DNA of 55,687 nucleotides from CAYLLT01 sp964591605 (GCA_964591605.1 CAZQEN010000002.1:1-55687); one strand, 5' to 3'. Shown: positions 1 through 8,639, numbered from the stretch's first letter. The notes: generated from the letters alone by a model not told the origin. A program made the numbers and translations.

Positions 1-92
1 TCCAGGAAGCCGCAGCCCGGCACCCCATGCACCTGGATCGCCGCGCCGATGATCGGGTACGTCCGCGGGTGAAGAGAGGGCTCACATTCCAT
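1..92 (-). CDS. GxxExxR-family protein, N-terminal fragment cut by window edge
   Basis: The reading frame starts at the ATG at 92-90 and runs off the left edge, so about 30 residues are visible. They contain YPIIGAAIQVHG followed by GCGFLE. This resembles the opening of GxxExxR proteins (PDDEXK-like small proteins, usually about 120-130 residues), where an IIG-AIEVH segment is followed by LGPGFLE. The usual R-x-L-G after the H is replaced here by G-V-P-G, which may be drift. The family's role is not firmly established. The upstream sequence (93-120) carries short ATGCACGCAGATGG-like phrases. The call rests on a short match only. Confidence 0.5.
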   Translation of the reverse strand, partial: MECEPSLHPRTYPIIGAAIQVHGVPGCGFL

Positions 93-219
93 CAGCGTCC
101 ATCTGCGTGCATCGGCGGTTCCAAAAACTTTGTCAGAAAAACAAGAAGTTGCGCGTTTGCCATACAGTGCAGACCGGGCCGGCAATCCAGGGACAGCAGC
201 TCACCCGGAGGCGCAAGGG

Positions 220-256
220 GGGTCCGTGACACTTTGGGTGATTCTGTCACGGACCC
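220..256. repeat. 37-bp palindrome, simple form of the GGGTCCGTGACA family
   Basis: The left arm GGGTCCGTGACA (220-231) and right arm TGTCACGGACCC (245-256) are perfect inverted repeats of 12 bp around a 13-nt centre. The same arms flank a much longer palindromic interior at 35718-35854, so this looks like an unfilled or collapsed version of that element. Confidence 0.85.
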
Positions 257-335
257 GGCGCAAGGATCTGAAATCTGAAATTTGAGATGAGGACGTGTGC
301 GTGGGACGTCGTGCCAGGACACCGGGGGCGCACCG

Positions 336-360
336 ACCGGCGAGACGCTGGTGCCATACC
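336..360 (+). repeat. Dispersed ACCGGCGAGACGC(C/T)GGTG repeat, single copy
   Basis: It carries ACCGGCGAGACGCTGGTGCC, one base away from the perfect hairpin units at 26326-26411. It lies at the 3' end of the glycosidase gene. Confidence 0.6.
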
Positions 361-369
361 AGGCCTCTG

Positions 370-2063
370 TCAGAAAGATTCGTGGAATTCGGCGCCGGAG
401 GGGATGAGCAGCACCTTGGATTTGCCCATGGATCGCAGGATGAGGCGGAACTGGCCGGTAGAGCGGATGTGGAGGCGGCGGGTGCCGTCGGGGGATGGGG
501 GGTCGCAGGTGAGGGAGGCGGTGATGCCGGCGAACCAGAGGTTTTCGACGCCGCAGCGGCGGTTGCTGGTGATGTTCCAGACGATTTCTCGCTTCGGGGC
601 GTCGATGCGGATGCCGATGGCGTGCTCGATGAGGAAGACGATGGGGGCCAGGCCGGACCAGCCGACGAAGTCGGGGCGGCCGCGCTGGCCGCTGACGGTG
701 CCGGGGGCGGGGGCGTCGGGGGCGTAGAACTCCCAGATGGTGCCGGTGGACTGGAAGACGGCAGTGACGTTCTGGAGGTGGTTGAGGGCGATGTCGCGGG
801 CCAAGTCGTGCCGGCCGTAGCGCTCCAGGCCGCGGACGATCATCATGTTGATGGGCGCCCAGACACCGCCGCGCCAGTATTCGCCCACGCCGCTGTAGCC
901 CTTCTCGTCGGCCGGTACGGTCGGCACGCGGTGCAGCCGGTTGAACTGCCGCGGGTCCTCGAGATGGGCGATGAGCCTTGCGGCCCGGGCCTGGTCGGGG
1001 ACGGCGGCCAGGAGCGTCCAGTAGGCGGCCACGGTGCGGACGTTGTGGCGCTCGCCGCGGTCGCTCCAATCGTGATAGAAGGCCGTCTGATCGTCCCACA
1101 GCCGCTGGTTGATGCGATCGACGAGCGAAGCGGCCTCGCGCTCGAAGCGCTCCGCCTCGGAATGCCGGCCCAGCACGCGGGCGATGGCGGCCAGATCGCG
1201 GGCAAAGAGCACCATCTCGGCGGTGGTGTCGATGCCGCAGCGGAGCCCATCGATGCGGGGCGAATTGTCCATGCTGGCCCAGCTCGTGCGATAGAAGCCT
1301 GAGTCGGGGTCGCGGATCTTCTCGTAGGAGCGGTAGTATCGCACGAGCGGATCGTAGACGCGGGCGAGGCGATCGCGGTCGCCGGTGATGCGATAGGATT
1401 CGCGCTCCGCCCAGGCCAGCACGGGGTGGTTGAGGCTGTCGGGGGTGCCGGGAGCGGACATGGCGTGCGGCTGGCCGGTGCGTTCATTCACTTCGCGAAC
1501 GATCTCGCCGTCCTCGCGCTGCGTGCAGTAAAAGTTGTCGAGCGACTGGATGCCCGGCACATACGGGTGGGCATAGTTGCACAGCATGGTCATGAACGAG
1601 GTGTCGAACAGGAAGAGCGATTCGTTGAAGTTTTCGTCGATGTAGTTGGCGACAAAAGGGCTGCCCTCGGGCGGGCGGCGGAAGTGGTCGAACGCCAGCT
1701 CCCAGGCTTTCCAGTAGCACGCCACAAAGGCGGTGTTCTCGTCGTAGATCGGCGCGGGGAGCTGGGTACGCGTGTCGCGGAATGTCGGCAGCGGTCCGGT
1801 GCGGCGCGAGGCGTGGAAGTANNNNNNNNNNNNNNNNNNNNNNNNNNNNNNNNNNNNNNNNNNNNNNNNNNNNNNNNNNNNNNNNNNNNNNNNNNNNNNN
1901 NNNNNNNNNNNNNNNNNNNNNTACGCGTGTCGCGGAATGTCGGCAGCGGTCCGGTGCGGCGCGAGGCGTGGAAGTAGCGCCCGAGCACAGCGGGCTGGGA
2001 GGCCGGCATCTGGCCCAGAACACTGCTGAGGGCCAGGAGCAGAACAACCGGGAAGATCACCAC
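370..2063 (-). CDS. Secreted GH63/trehalase-like (MGH1-like) glycoside hydrolase, interrupted by an assembly gap
   Basis: A GTG at 2063 preceded 8 nt by AGGAG starts a signal peptide (VIFPVVLLLALSSVLGQ). The assembled frame is broken by a 100-N gap flanked by identical 55-bp copies. Removing the Ns and one copy gives one uninterrupted 512-residue protein. The (alpha/alpha)6-barrel signatures of GH63/GH37-like enzymes are present: a SWASMDNSPR segment near residue 210, whose Asp is the likely acid; YWRGGVWAPIN near 344; TIWEFY near 390, whose Glu is the likely base; and DFVGWSGLAPI near 413. Substrate cannot be told from sequence; alpha-glucosides or mannosylglycerate-type sugars are typical for relatives. 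It is transcribed away from the nuclease-like gene at 2342. Confidence 0.85.
1767..1976. other. Assembly gap (100 N) flanked by identical 55-bp copies
   Basis: The Ns occupy 1822-1921. Positions 1767-1821 are repeated exactly at 1922-1976. The 155 surplus bases throw the glycosidase out of frame, and collapsing them restores it. This is the pattern expected when two contigs share a k-mer-sized (55) overlap but were joined as a scaffold with a nominal gap. It is not a biological direct repeat. Confidence 0.95.
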
Positions 2064-2099
2064 GAACGGGACTCCTGCCCCGCCTCTCCGGAGGATGCA

Positions 2100-2185
2100 T
2101 GATAGGGGGCAAGGATGAATGATGAAACCAGAATGACGAAATCAGAATGACGAATGAATGACGAAGTCCGAAGTCTGAGTGAGGG
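2100..2185. repeat. Short-period GAATGACGAA-type intergenic repeat
   Basis: Repeated variants of GAATGACGAA and GAATGATGAA run through this stretch upstream of the glycosidase. They are relatively AT-rich against the surrounding GC-rich DNA. The same class of phrase recurs at 49060-49225. No coding potential is claimed. Confidence 0.6.
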
Positions 2186-2288
2186 CTGGGCAGGCGGTGC
2201 GGAGTCTGGACGCTGGGATACAGCCCTTCGGGTTTCATCCCCCGGTTTTTCTCCACCGAAACGCCTGCGCGGAGAGGGCCCGGTCGTG

Positions 2289-2294
2289 TATAAT
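2289..2294 (+). promoter_or_regulatory. Consensus -10 box upstream of the EEP/dockerin gene
   Basis: TATAAT lies 47 bp before the chosen start at 2342, in otherwise GC-rich DNA. No good -35 box is visible at 16-18 bp. Confidence 0.4.
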
Positions 2295-2341
2295 CAACGG
2301 ATCCTGTGGGCCTGATGTCGCGGAACCGTGGCGAGGCGGAG

Positions 2342-3904
2342 ATGTTGTTGAGAGCGAGGGTCCGGGCGACGTGCCGGGTGTGCGCGCGCGCAGTGGCGGG
2401 CGTGGCGATGCTGGTTTGCGCGGCGGTCGTCTCGGCCGAATCGCTGCGGATTGTATCCTACAACATCGCAGCCGACATCGACGGGTACACGACGGCCCGG
2501 CCGGGGCTGATGACGGTGCTGCAGGGGATCGGGGATGAAGCGACGTACGCCCCGGCCCGGCCGATTGACGTGCTGACCCTCCAGGAGACGACGAGCAACG
2601 TCACGACCGTCGCGCCGATCGTGGCCGATCTGAACGCCCTGTACGGGGCGAACACGTACGCCATGAGCACGTACCAGGCGACGGTCAACGGGGGCAATCC
2701 ATCGACGGGCAACGGGCCCAACGCGCTGATCTACAAGCAGACCTCGCTGCAGCTCGTTGCGCAGCCGCCCACCCTGGCGGATGCGGTGGGGATCGGGACG
2801 CCGAGCACGTCCGGTTTTCCCCGCCAGCCGGTGCGCTACCAGTTCCGCCCGGTCGGCGGGACGGCGGCCGACGACTTTTATGTCTACGTGAGTCACTACA
2901 AGGCGAGCACCGGCTCGACCAATGAGACGCGGCGCAACGTCGAGGCGCAGGCCATCCGCGCCGACGCGGCGACGCTGCCGCCCGCCGCGCGGATTCTCTA
3001 CACCGGCGATTTCAACATGTACAGCAGCTCGGAGCCGGCCTATGTGACGCTGCTTTCCGCGGGGCCGGGTCAGGGGTTCGATCCGCTCAACCGGCCGGGG
3101 AACTGGAACAACACGTCGGCGTTCAAGGACATCATGACGTACTCGTCCACGGACCTTCACGTGCGGTTCGATTTTCAGCTTTTGACGCAGAACGTCCTGG
3201 TTGAGGCGGGCGGACTGCGTTATGTAGCGGGGTCGTATCATACATTCGGGGTGAACGGGACAAACTATCAGGTCGCGGTGGACGATCCGTCGAACACCGC
3301 CCTGCCGGGGCTTCCGAACCGCTCGGCCGTGCTGGCCGCGCTCGTGACGGCGAGCGACCACCTGCCGGTGGTGGCGGATTACGAGCTGACGCTCGCGCCG
3401 CCCGCGGCGATCTCGGTGAGCCCGGCGGCGCTGGAGCGATGGGTCGTGCAGGGCGGGTCGCTGGCCGACGACGTGATCACGATTTCGAACACGGGGCAGG
3501 CGCCGCTGCATTACAGCGTGGAGAGTTCGGCGGGGTGGCTCAGCGCGACGCCGGCGACGGGCACGACCACGGGGGAAGCGGACCCGATCAGCATCGTGTA
3601 CGCGGTGGTGTCCCTGGCGGTGGGAGAGTACCCGGCCAGCATCGTGGTGAGCGATCCGGATGCGTCGAACTCGCCGCAGAGCGTCGCGGTCACGCTCCAT
3701 GTGGTCCTGTCGAACGGCGATTTCGATCAGGATGGCGACGCGGATATGAGCGACTTCGCTCAACTGCAGAGGTGCTTTTCCGACCTGCCGCCGATGGGGG
3801 TGTGCGTCGTTGCTGACATGAACGTGGACAACGTGGTCGAGCAGGCAGACCTGGCGATGTTTCTCAACTGCATGGCGGGGGCACAGGTCGCACCGGGGTG
3901 CTGA
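2342..3904 (+). CDS. Secreted endonuclease/exonuclease/phosphatase-like protein with BACON-like and dockerin repeats
   Basis: The ATG at 2342 follows GAGG and begins a signal peptide ending AAVVSA; in-frame starts at 2306 and 2315 would put extra residues before it. The mature protein opens with LRIVSYNI, then LTLQE, SHY, GDFN and ASDHLPVV in order, which is the EEP (exonuclease III/DNase I-like) catalytic layout. A BACON-like beta domain follows (about residues 365-455). The end carries two calcium-binding dockerin-type repeats (GDFDQDGDADMSDFAQLQ and DMNVDNVVEQADLAMFLN), typical of planctomycete extracellular proteins. The substrate could be DNA, phospholipid or another phosphodiester. Confidence 0.85.
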   Translation: MLLRARVRATCRVCARAVAGVAMLVCAAVVSAESLRIVSYNIAADIDGYTTARPGLMTVLQGIGDEATYAPARPIDVLTLQETTSNVTTVAPIVADLNALYGANTYAMSTYQATVNGGNPSTGNGPNALIYKQTSLQLVAQPPTLADAVGIGTPSTSGFPRQPVRYQFRPVGGTAADDFYVYVSHYKASTGSTNETRRNVEAQAIRADAATLPPAARILYTGDFNMYSSSEPAYVTLLSAGPGQGFDPLNRPGNWNNTSAFKDIMTYSSTDLHVRFDFQLLTQNVLVEAGGLRYVAGSYHTFGVNGTNYQVAVDDPSNTALPGLPNRSAVLAALVTASDHLPVVADYELTLAPPAAISVSPAALERWVVQGGSLADDVITISNTGQAPLHYSVESSAGWLSATPATGTTTGEADPISIVYAVVSLAVGEYPASIVVSDPDASNSPQSVAVTLHVVLSNGDFDQDGDADMSDFAQLQRCFSDLPPMGVCVVADMNVDNVVEQADLAMFLNCMAGAQVAPGC

Positions 3905-3944
3905 GGTGGGCGGTGCCCCCCTGTTTGGCGGTGTGATTAGGTCG

Positions 3945-4015
3945 GGAGGCGGTGGGAAAGTGGGAAGGTGAGAAGGTGAGAAAGTGGGAAAGTGAGAAAG
4001 CGAGTGAGTGGCGGG
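3945..4015. repeat. Purine-rich GTGAGAAGGTGAGAAAG-type repeat
   Basis: About ten near-repeats of GTGGGAAA / GTGAGAAG lie between the dockerin gene and the prepilin gene. The strand bias is almost pure A/G. It resembles the other low-complexity intergenic strings of this window. Confidence 0.65.
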
Positions 4016-4059
4016 TTTTGACTGTGGCACCGGCTTGTGCGGATTTCAGCGGGTTGGAC

Positions 4060-4087
4060 TTGCCAACGGGGCGGATTGTGTTAACAT
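4060..4087 (+). promoter_or_regulatory. Possible sigma70-type promoter for the prepilin-like gene
   Basis: TTGCCA (4060-4065) and TAACAT (4082-4087) are 16 bp apart in a locally AT-rich stretch, 50 bp before the start at 4138. Confidence 0.35.
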
Positions 4088-4137
4088 ATTTATGGCAAAT
4101 CTGTTGACCGGAAAACCCCTTTCGCAGGGCCGGGGGT

Positions 4138-5061
4138 ATGAGCCTGACTCGGATATGGATTGCTGGCACAAGGTGCCGTCCCCCTCGGGCGGCGTTCACG
4201 CTGATTGAGGTGCTGGTCGTTGTCGCGATCATCGCGGTTCTGGTGGCGGTCCTGCTGCCGGCGCTGTCACGGGCGCGCGAGCAGGCCCGCGGAGCGGCGT
4301 GCCTGTCGAACCTGCAGCAACAGGGCTTTGGCATGTCTGCGTACTCGGCGGACAACAAGTCGCGGCTGCCCATGGTCGGGTCGTTCCGGTTCTCGCTGAT
4401 GGAGGGCTCGTATTACACGATCGGGGGGACGCCGGGCGATGACTGGATCTGCGTGAACAACGGGCTGCTGTATCCCAAGTACGTGGGCAAGAACCCCGAT
4501 CTGTTCTACTGTCCGAACAACCGCACGGCCGACATCAACGGACCGAACGGGCGGGCCTGCTTCCTTCAACGATTCCGGCATCCACGGCGGAGTGATCCGG
4601 AGTGGGAGAACTCGCATAACTTTCCGATTTCGCCGTTCGGGGCGTATGGCTATGCGGTGCCGGCGATGCCGGCGACAGCGCCGCGTGATGCGGGTCCGGA
4701 CATGTACCCCGAACCGGTGGTGCGGCCGAGCCAGCCCGGCGAGACGTGGCCGTACTGGAACTACCTGACCGACCCGGCGGACCCGGATCCGTCGTTTCTC
4801 GGGACGTTTCCGATGCGGGGGCGCGGCAGGCACCCGATCCACGCCCTGCTGTCCGATGGGTATTTCGGAGGGTATGAGGGGTATCACCTCAAGGCATACA
4901 ACGTGCTGTTCGGCGACTTCCACGCCAAGCGCGTGCTGGATCCGAGCGGCAAGATCCACGCGGCACAGCTCGGGCCGGTGCGTCCCTGGAGTGCCGGGGG
5001 GATCAACAGCGACTCGGCGAAAGTGTTCATGGTCTGGGACTACTTCTCGCGCAATCACTGA
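4138..5061 (+). CDS. Prepilin-type N-terminal cleavage/methylation protein (DUF1559-like)
   Basis: The N-terminus is a short basic leader followed by AFTLIEVLVVVAIIAVLVAV and LLPALSRAREQAR. This is the type IV prepilin/pseudopilin signature with Glu at mature position 5. The rest is a soluble domain of about 250 residues with FGDFHAKRVLDPSG near the C-terminus, matching the H-x9-DG type end of planctomycete DUF1559 proteins. These are abundant in the phylum and presumably form cell-surface pseudopilin-like structures; the exact role is unknown. Processing would need a PilD-type peptidase, not seen here. The cleavage residue before FTLIE is Ala rather than the usual Gly. Confidence 0.85.
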   Translation: MSLTRIWIAGTRCRPPRAAFTLIEVLVVVAIIAVLVAVLLPALSRAREQARGAACLSNLQQQGFGMSAYSADNKSRLPMVGSFRFSLMEGSYYTIGGTPGDDWICVNNGLLYPKYVGKNPDLFYCPNNRTADINGPNGRACFLQRFRHPRRSDPEWENSHNFPISPFGAYGYAVPAMPATAPRDAGPDMYPEPVVRPSQPGETWPYWNYLTDPADPDPSFLGTFPMRGRGRHPIHALLSDGYFGGYEGYHLKAYNVLFGDFHAKRVLDPSGKIHAAQLGPVRPWSAGGINSDSAKVFMVWDYFSRNH

Positions 5062-5105
5062 AAGCAGGCACGGGTGGGTTATTCTCCCTCGGGCCGGCGC
5101 GGGCC

Positions 5106-5678
5106 TCAGTTGGACGACGCGCCGCCGGAGGCGGGCGCCGTGAGCTGTACGAAGCCCTGCCCGCAGGACACGTGCTCAGCGGAAGGCGTGGTCGGGCCCG
5201 GGCAGACCGTCACCTTGTAGAGACCCTCGTTTTCAAAGGTGTGCTGGACGCGCAGGCCCTCGGCCGTCGTGCCGTCGCCGAAATCCCAGATCAGGCCGGT
5301 GGGAACCCGTCCGCCCTCGAGGGTGCCGGCAAAGAACGCGACCAGAAACGGCGCCCGGCCGCTCCAGGCGGAGGCGGTGATGGTCAGCGAGAGCGGATTC
5401 GTCATGTCCGTAGGCGATTCGACGGGGAACTCCGTTTCGTCGTAGGGCGTCTCGTCATCTGAAAGATGATCGACGGCGGGGTTCTTGGGTTGAGCATCGG
5501 GCACCTGGTCGGCCGGGGCTTCCGAGGGCACGATGGGAGTCTGGCTGCACGACTGCCCCACGCAGGCGGCGAGGGTTGCCGCACCCAAGGCCCATGTGAC
5601 GAGCGGGCGGATCGCAGCCGGGAGCGCGGTGCGCAGGTTGCAGAGCAAGGCAAGCTTTCGATGGCGCATGGATTCCAT
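5106..5678 (-). CDS. PKD-domain lipoprotein
   Basis: A PKD beta-sandwich is clear near the C-terminus: GLIWDFGDGTT, then a VQHTFENEG turn and YKVTV. The N-terminus has basic residues, a hydrophobic stretch and a lipobox-like LAAC, so the product is probably a lipoprotein. The start is uncertain: ATG at 5678 or 5669 gives the best signal peptide, while a TTG at 5738 would add 20 unconvincing residues. The linker is rich in Pro, Asp and Glu. PKD domains usually mediate protein or polysaccharide binding outside the cell. The gene converges on the prepilin-like gene. Confidence 0.65.
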   Translation of the reverse strand: MESMRHRKLALLCNLRTALPAAIRPLVTWALGAATLAACVGQSCSQTPIVPSEAPADQVPDAQPKNPAVDHLSDDETPYDETEFPVESPTDMTNPLSLTITASAWSGRAPFLVAFFAGTLEGGRVPTGLIWDFGDGTTAEGLRVQHTFENEGLYKVTVCPGPTTPSAEHVSCGQGFVQLTAPASGGASSN

Positions 5679-5846
5679 CCGAACCGTGAAGGAGACGAAC
5701 CCGGAGGTCCGAGAGAGCCTCCCGTCTCCATGCTTCAATCCTACGATACGCCGCAGTACGAACGGGCAAACGGCGACACGTTTTCTGCCCCCTCTGCCGG
5801 GGAGCGGACGGGTGCACGGGTCCGGGTAACGGGCAGGGACGGCTGA

Positions 5847-6934
5847 CTATTGACGCACGGGAGCGGTGGTTGTGGCGAGAGGGGGTGCTCCCGGCGCAAG
5901 GAGCGTGTCGATGCGCTGGAGCCGGTAGCCCCGTCGGGTGAGTTCATCCAGCAGCGGGTCCAATAACAGGTACATCTTGTCCCGTCGGTCCGCGCCCAGG
6001 TGCAGGAGCAGGATGACGCCGCTCAGGCCGTGCGGGTCGCGCTGCTCGAAGGCGAGGATGTCCTCGAGAATCCGGCGGGACGGGCGGAACTTCGGGTCGG
6101 ACTCGGACATGTAGTCGCGGTTGGAGCCGATGCCGGGGGTGAAGTTGACCATCTGCACGCCCAGGTCGCGTGCCCAGGCGACGTGGTCGCGGTTGTACCA
6201 CTCGTAGGGGGGGATGAAGTAGATCGGGCGGCTCATTGTCGATTTCCAATTGCCGGTTTCCGATTTTCGGCCGTTGCCGCCGTCCTCACAATCGGCAATC
6301 TGACTCAACGCTCCCAGCCGGCGCAGCTCGTGAATGTTCCGCGNNNNNNNNNNNNNNNNNNNNNNNNNNNNNNNNNNNNNNNNNNNNNNNNNNNNNNNNN
6401 NNNNNNNNNNNNNNNNNNNNNNNNNNNNNNNNNNNNNNNNNNNCAATCGGCAATCTGACTCAACGCTCCCAGCCGGCGCAGCTCGTGAATGTTCCGCGAG
6501 AGATCTTCGACAAACTCCTCGCGCGTCACGAGTGAACGCTCGCGATCGTCCCACGGGGCGTAAAGCAGGTGGGCATCGGAATGGGGGCCGACGCAGTGTC
6601 CCTCGCGGACCATGCGCGGGACGAACGGGCGGTATCGCCCGTCGCGCAGGTAGTTGCCGGTGAGGAAGAATGAGGCCGGTGTCCCGCGGCGGGCCAGCAC
6701 GTCGAGTACATGCTGCGTCCCCTCGCCATGCACATCGGCGGTGAAGACGAGAGCGAGTTCGCGGCGCGAGCGGTCGCCCCGTGTGATCCCATCGTGATCG
6801 TACGTGAACGCATCGACGCGAGCGGCCGGTACGACCGGTTGCCGGGTGGTTGTGCACGCGGCGGCCAGGAGCAGGAGCGGGAGCCCTACGAGCCCGCACG
6901 GACCCACACCAGTTGTGAATTCACGTCGAATCAC
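5847..6934 (-). CDS. Polysaccharide deacetylase (NodB-like) lipoprotein, interrupted by an assembly gap
   Basis: A GTG at 6934 starts a lipoprotein signal ending AAAC. The NodB homology domain shows VFTADVHGEG (motif 1, with TAD in place of TFDD), ASFFLTGNY, and HSDAH, the metal-binding HxxxH of motif 2. After the gap the protein continues with FIPPYEWYNRDHVAWA and VNFTPG, as expected for this subfamily. Collapsing the 155 surplus bases gives one 310-residue frame. An in-frame insertion of about 25 residues between LGALSQIAD and FIPPYEW is encoded by low-complexity DNA. Carbohydrate N- or O-deacetylation outside the cytoplasm is inferred. Confidence 0.8.
6235..6300. repeat. AATCGG/AATTGG low-complexity string inside the deacetylase gene
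   Basis: The stretch contains repeated variants of GATTTCCAAT, CCGATTTTCGG and CAATCGGCAATC. The same class of string occurs at 54838-54885. Here it codes for an insertion between two conserved NodB-domain blocks. Confidence 0.6.
6289..6498. other. Assembly gap (100 N) flanked by identical 55-bp copies
   Basis: The Ns occupy 6344-6443. Positions 6289-6343 recur exactly at 6444-6498. Collapsing the gap and one copy restores the deacetylase frame, as at the first gap. Confidence 0.95.
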
Positions 6935-7022
6935 GGGCAGAAAGTCTCACCGACGGGTTCCGCCAGGGCACATCTTCGACATCGGGGCTTCGTGCTCCAT
7001 CGCTGTTTCTCACGGGGCCGCG

Positions 7023-7988
7023 CTATGCCTGGGCCGCCTGCCAACCGTAGGTTTCGTAGCGGTGTTCGAAGGTGCCGTCGGCTTTGACGTCGATGATGCC
7101 GAAGCCTTCGGGATTGCCGTTGTGGGGGCCCTTCCACCAGGCGCCGCAGACCGCGCCGTCTTCGATGTGCGTGGTGTGCTCGTAGCGGATCGTCTCGTTC
7201 TCGTGCTTGTGGCCGCTGAGGGCGAGGTTCACCCGGTGGCGTCGGAGCAGTTCGAGGATGGGCTTCGGGTTGCGGCAGACGAGGGCTCTGGAGACCGAGA
7301 TGTCCGCGTTCCTGCCGGTCACGTCGACGCCGCGGAAGACGGTGACGCTGATGATGGGGATGTGCATGCAGAGCGCCGTGGGCCGGCCGGCGGCCGCCTT
7401 GAGATCGGCGTCGATCCAGTGCAGGTCCTCCTCGCTGAAGCCGCCTTCGTAACCGCCTGGCGCGGGCTGGATGTCATCGACGAGCACGAAATGCCAGCCC
7501 TTGTGATCGAAGCTGTACGTCGTGCGCTCGAGGCCGAGCCGCTCCATGGCCATCTTCTTGCCGTAGGAGACGTGGTCGGGGGCGATTTTGCCCTTACTCG
7601 ACCAGCCGAAGACGTCATGGTTGCCGATGCACTGGCGCCAGGGGATGTCGCTGTCTTTGCAGATGCTGGTATAGAGGTCGAACAGCGATTTTGCCCGCGC
7701 CTCGGACTGCTCGAGAATGTCGAACACCAGGTCGCCGCCGGTGAGGATGAAATCGGGGCGGGGTTTGAGGGCGTGAACCGCCTCGATGCACTTGCGGAAA
7801 CCCTCGGCGCCCTTGAGCTCGGGTTGGACGTGAATGTCCGTGAAATGGACGAACCGGAATGCCTCGGGGCGCGGCTCCTGCGCTGAAGCGAGGGAAGGAC
7901 GGCTCAACAAGGTCGCGGCCGCTGCCACGCCGACGCCGCCGAGCAGGCTGCGCCGCGTCAGTTTCACATCATCGGGCACCTTGTGCAT
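7023..7988 (-). CDS. Tat-exported calcineurin-like metallophosphoesterase
   Basis: The N-terminus LTRRSLLGGVGV followed by an Ala-rich hydrophobic stretch ending ASAQ is a twin-arginine signal. All metal-binding blocks of the calcineurin-like fold are present in order: FTDIHVQ, LTGGDLVFD, CIGNHDVFG, MHIPI and LSGHKHEN. The product is likely a periplasmic phosphodiesterase or phosphatase; the substrate is unknown. It is 88 bp upstream of the deacetylase on the same strand. Length (321 residues) is normal for Tat-type members. Confidence 0.85.
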   Translation of the reverse strand: MHKVPDDVKLTRRSLLGGVGVAAAATLLSRPSLASAQEPRPEAFRFVHFTDIHVQPELKGAEGFRKCIEAVHALKPRPDFILTGGDLVFDILEQSEARAKSLFDLYTSICKDSDIPWRQCIGNHDVFGWSSKGKIAPDHVSYGKKMAMERLGLERTTYSFDHKGWHFVLVDDIQPAPGGYEGGFSEEDLHWIDADLKAAAGRPTALCMHIPIISVTVFRGVDVTGRNADISVSRALVCRNPKPILELLRRHRVNLALSGHKHENETIRYEHTTHIEDGAVCGAWWKGPHNGNPEGFGIIDVKADGTFEHRYETYGWQAAQA

Positions 7989-8035
7989 GGTCGATACTCC
8001 TGCGTCATGCGCGTCAATCGCAGACGGGAATCATA

Positions 8036-8599
8036 TCAGAATCGATCAATGAAGTACCCGCTCAGATCGGACTGGGATGCGGTGCCCTGTTGGGCGATCT
8101 GCGCAATCGTCTCGGCGGGCGGGCCGGCGTTCTGGGCGAGCCAGGCGGTGATCTCGTCGAGATCGGCGCCGCGATAGGGCAGGTCTCGGGCGCGGCTGGC
8201 CGCGTAGTGGCTGTCGGGCAGGTAGATCACCGTGCGGGTCTTGAGCAGGTTGGCCACGAGGCGGCAGGTCTGGCGCAGGGCGTTGGCGATCGGCGGGTCG
8301 GTCACGAAGGAGGACCAGCGGGTCCAGTGGTACAGTTCCAGAACCTTCCGAAAGACCTGCGCATCGAAGCCCTCCGGCCCTTTCAGGACGATGTACCCGG
8401 CCTGGGTGAATTCCTGCTTCAGGGAGCTGTAGGCCGTGGATATATCGCGTTCATAGGCCCAGTCGGTCTTGGAGGCGGCGGCCCGCGCGGCCGGCGGAAT
8501 CTCTGTGCCGGACCAGCGTGCGTTCAATCGCCCGGGAAGCGCCTCGATCTGCTCCCAGGTGAGGGCATGCCCGAACAGCGCGGTGAAATCCACCCGCAT
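8036..8599 (-). CDS. Hypothetical protein downstream of lutABC
   Basis: This 187-residue cytoplasmic-looking protein was not recognised. It has no signal peptide or membrane segment. It follows lutC on the same strand after 40 bp, so it is probably the last gene of the lut transcript. Visible features are an N-terminal FTALFGHALTWEQIEALP stretch, several Trp residues and a C-terminal segment LPYRGADLDEITAWLAQN. A role linked to lactate use is inference from position only. Confidence 0.65.
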   Translation of the reverse strand: MRVDFTALFGHALTWEQIEALPGRLNARWSGTEIPPAARAAASKTDWAYERDISTAYSSLKQEFTQAGYIVLKGPEGFDAQVFRKVLELYHWTRWSSFVTDPPIANALRQTCRLVANLLKTRTVIYLPDSHYAASRARDLPYRGADLDEITAWLAQNAGPPAETIAQIAQQGTASQSDLSGYFIDRF

Positions 8600-8639
8600 G
8601 AGGACCTCCGGCTCAACGCATGGACGACCCTGCCCCCGA

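Larger units (their letters stand above)
93..369. other. Intergenic region with a palindrome and short repeats
   Basis: No gene is supported here. The region holds a perfect 12-bp-stem palindrome (220-256), a purine-rich string with repeated GAAATCTGAAATTTGAG-like phrases (about 265-290), and one copy of the ACCGGCGAGACGCTGGTG repeat (336-360). It lies just beyond the 3' end of the glycosidase gene. Confidence 0.6.

Noticed and set aside
1767..1976. Biological 55-bp direct repeat
   Set aside because: Exact copies flank a nominal 100-N gap and the same pattern occurs at 6289-6498; frames are restored by collapse, so an assembly cause is far more likely.
5402..5731. Leaderless gene starting at 5731 on the minus strand, 6 bp after a TAGGAT box
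   Set aside because: The frame overlaps the PKD lipoprotein in another phase and its product is Pro/Ser/Arg-rich without any recognisable feature; the box may instead belong to the PKD gene.
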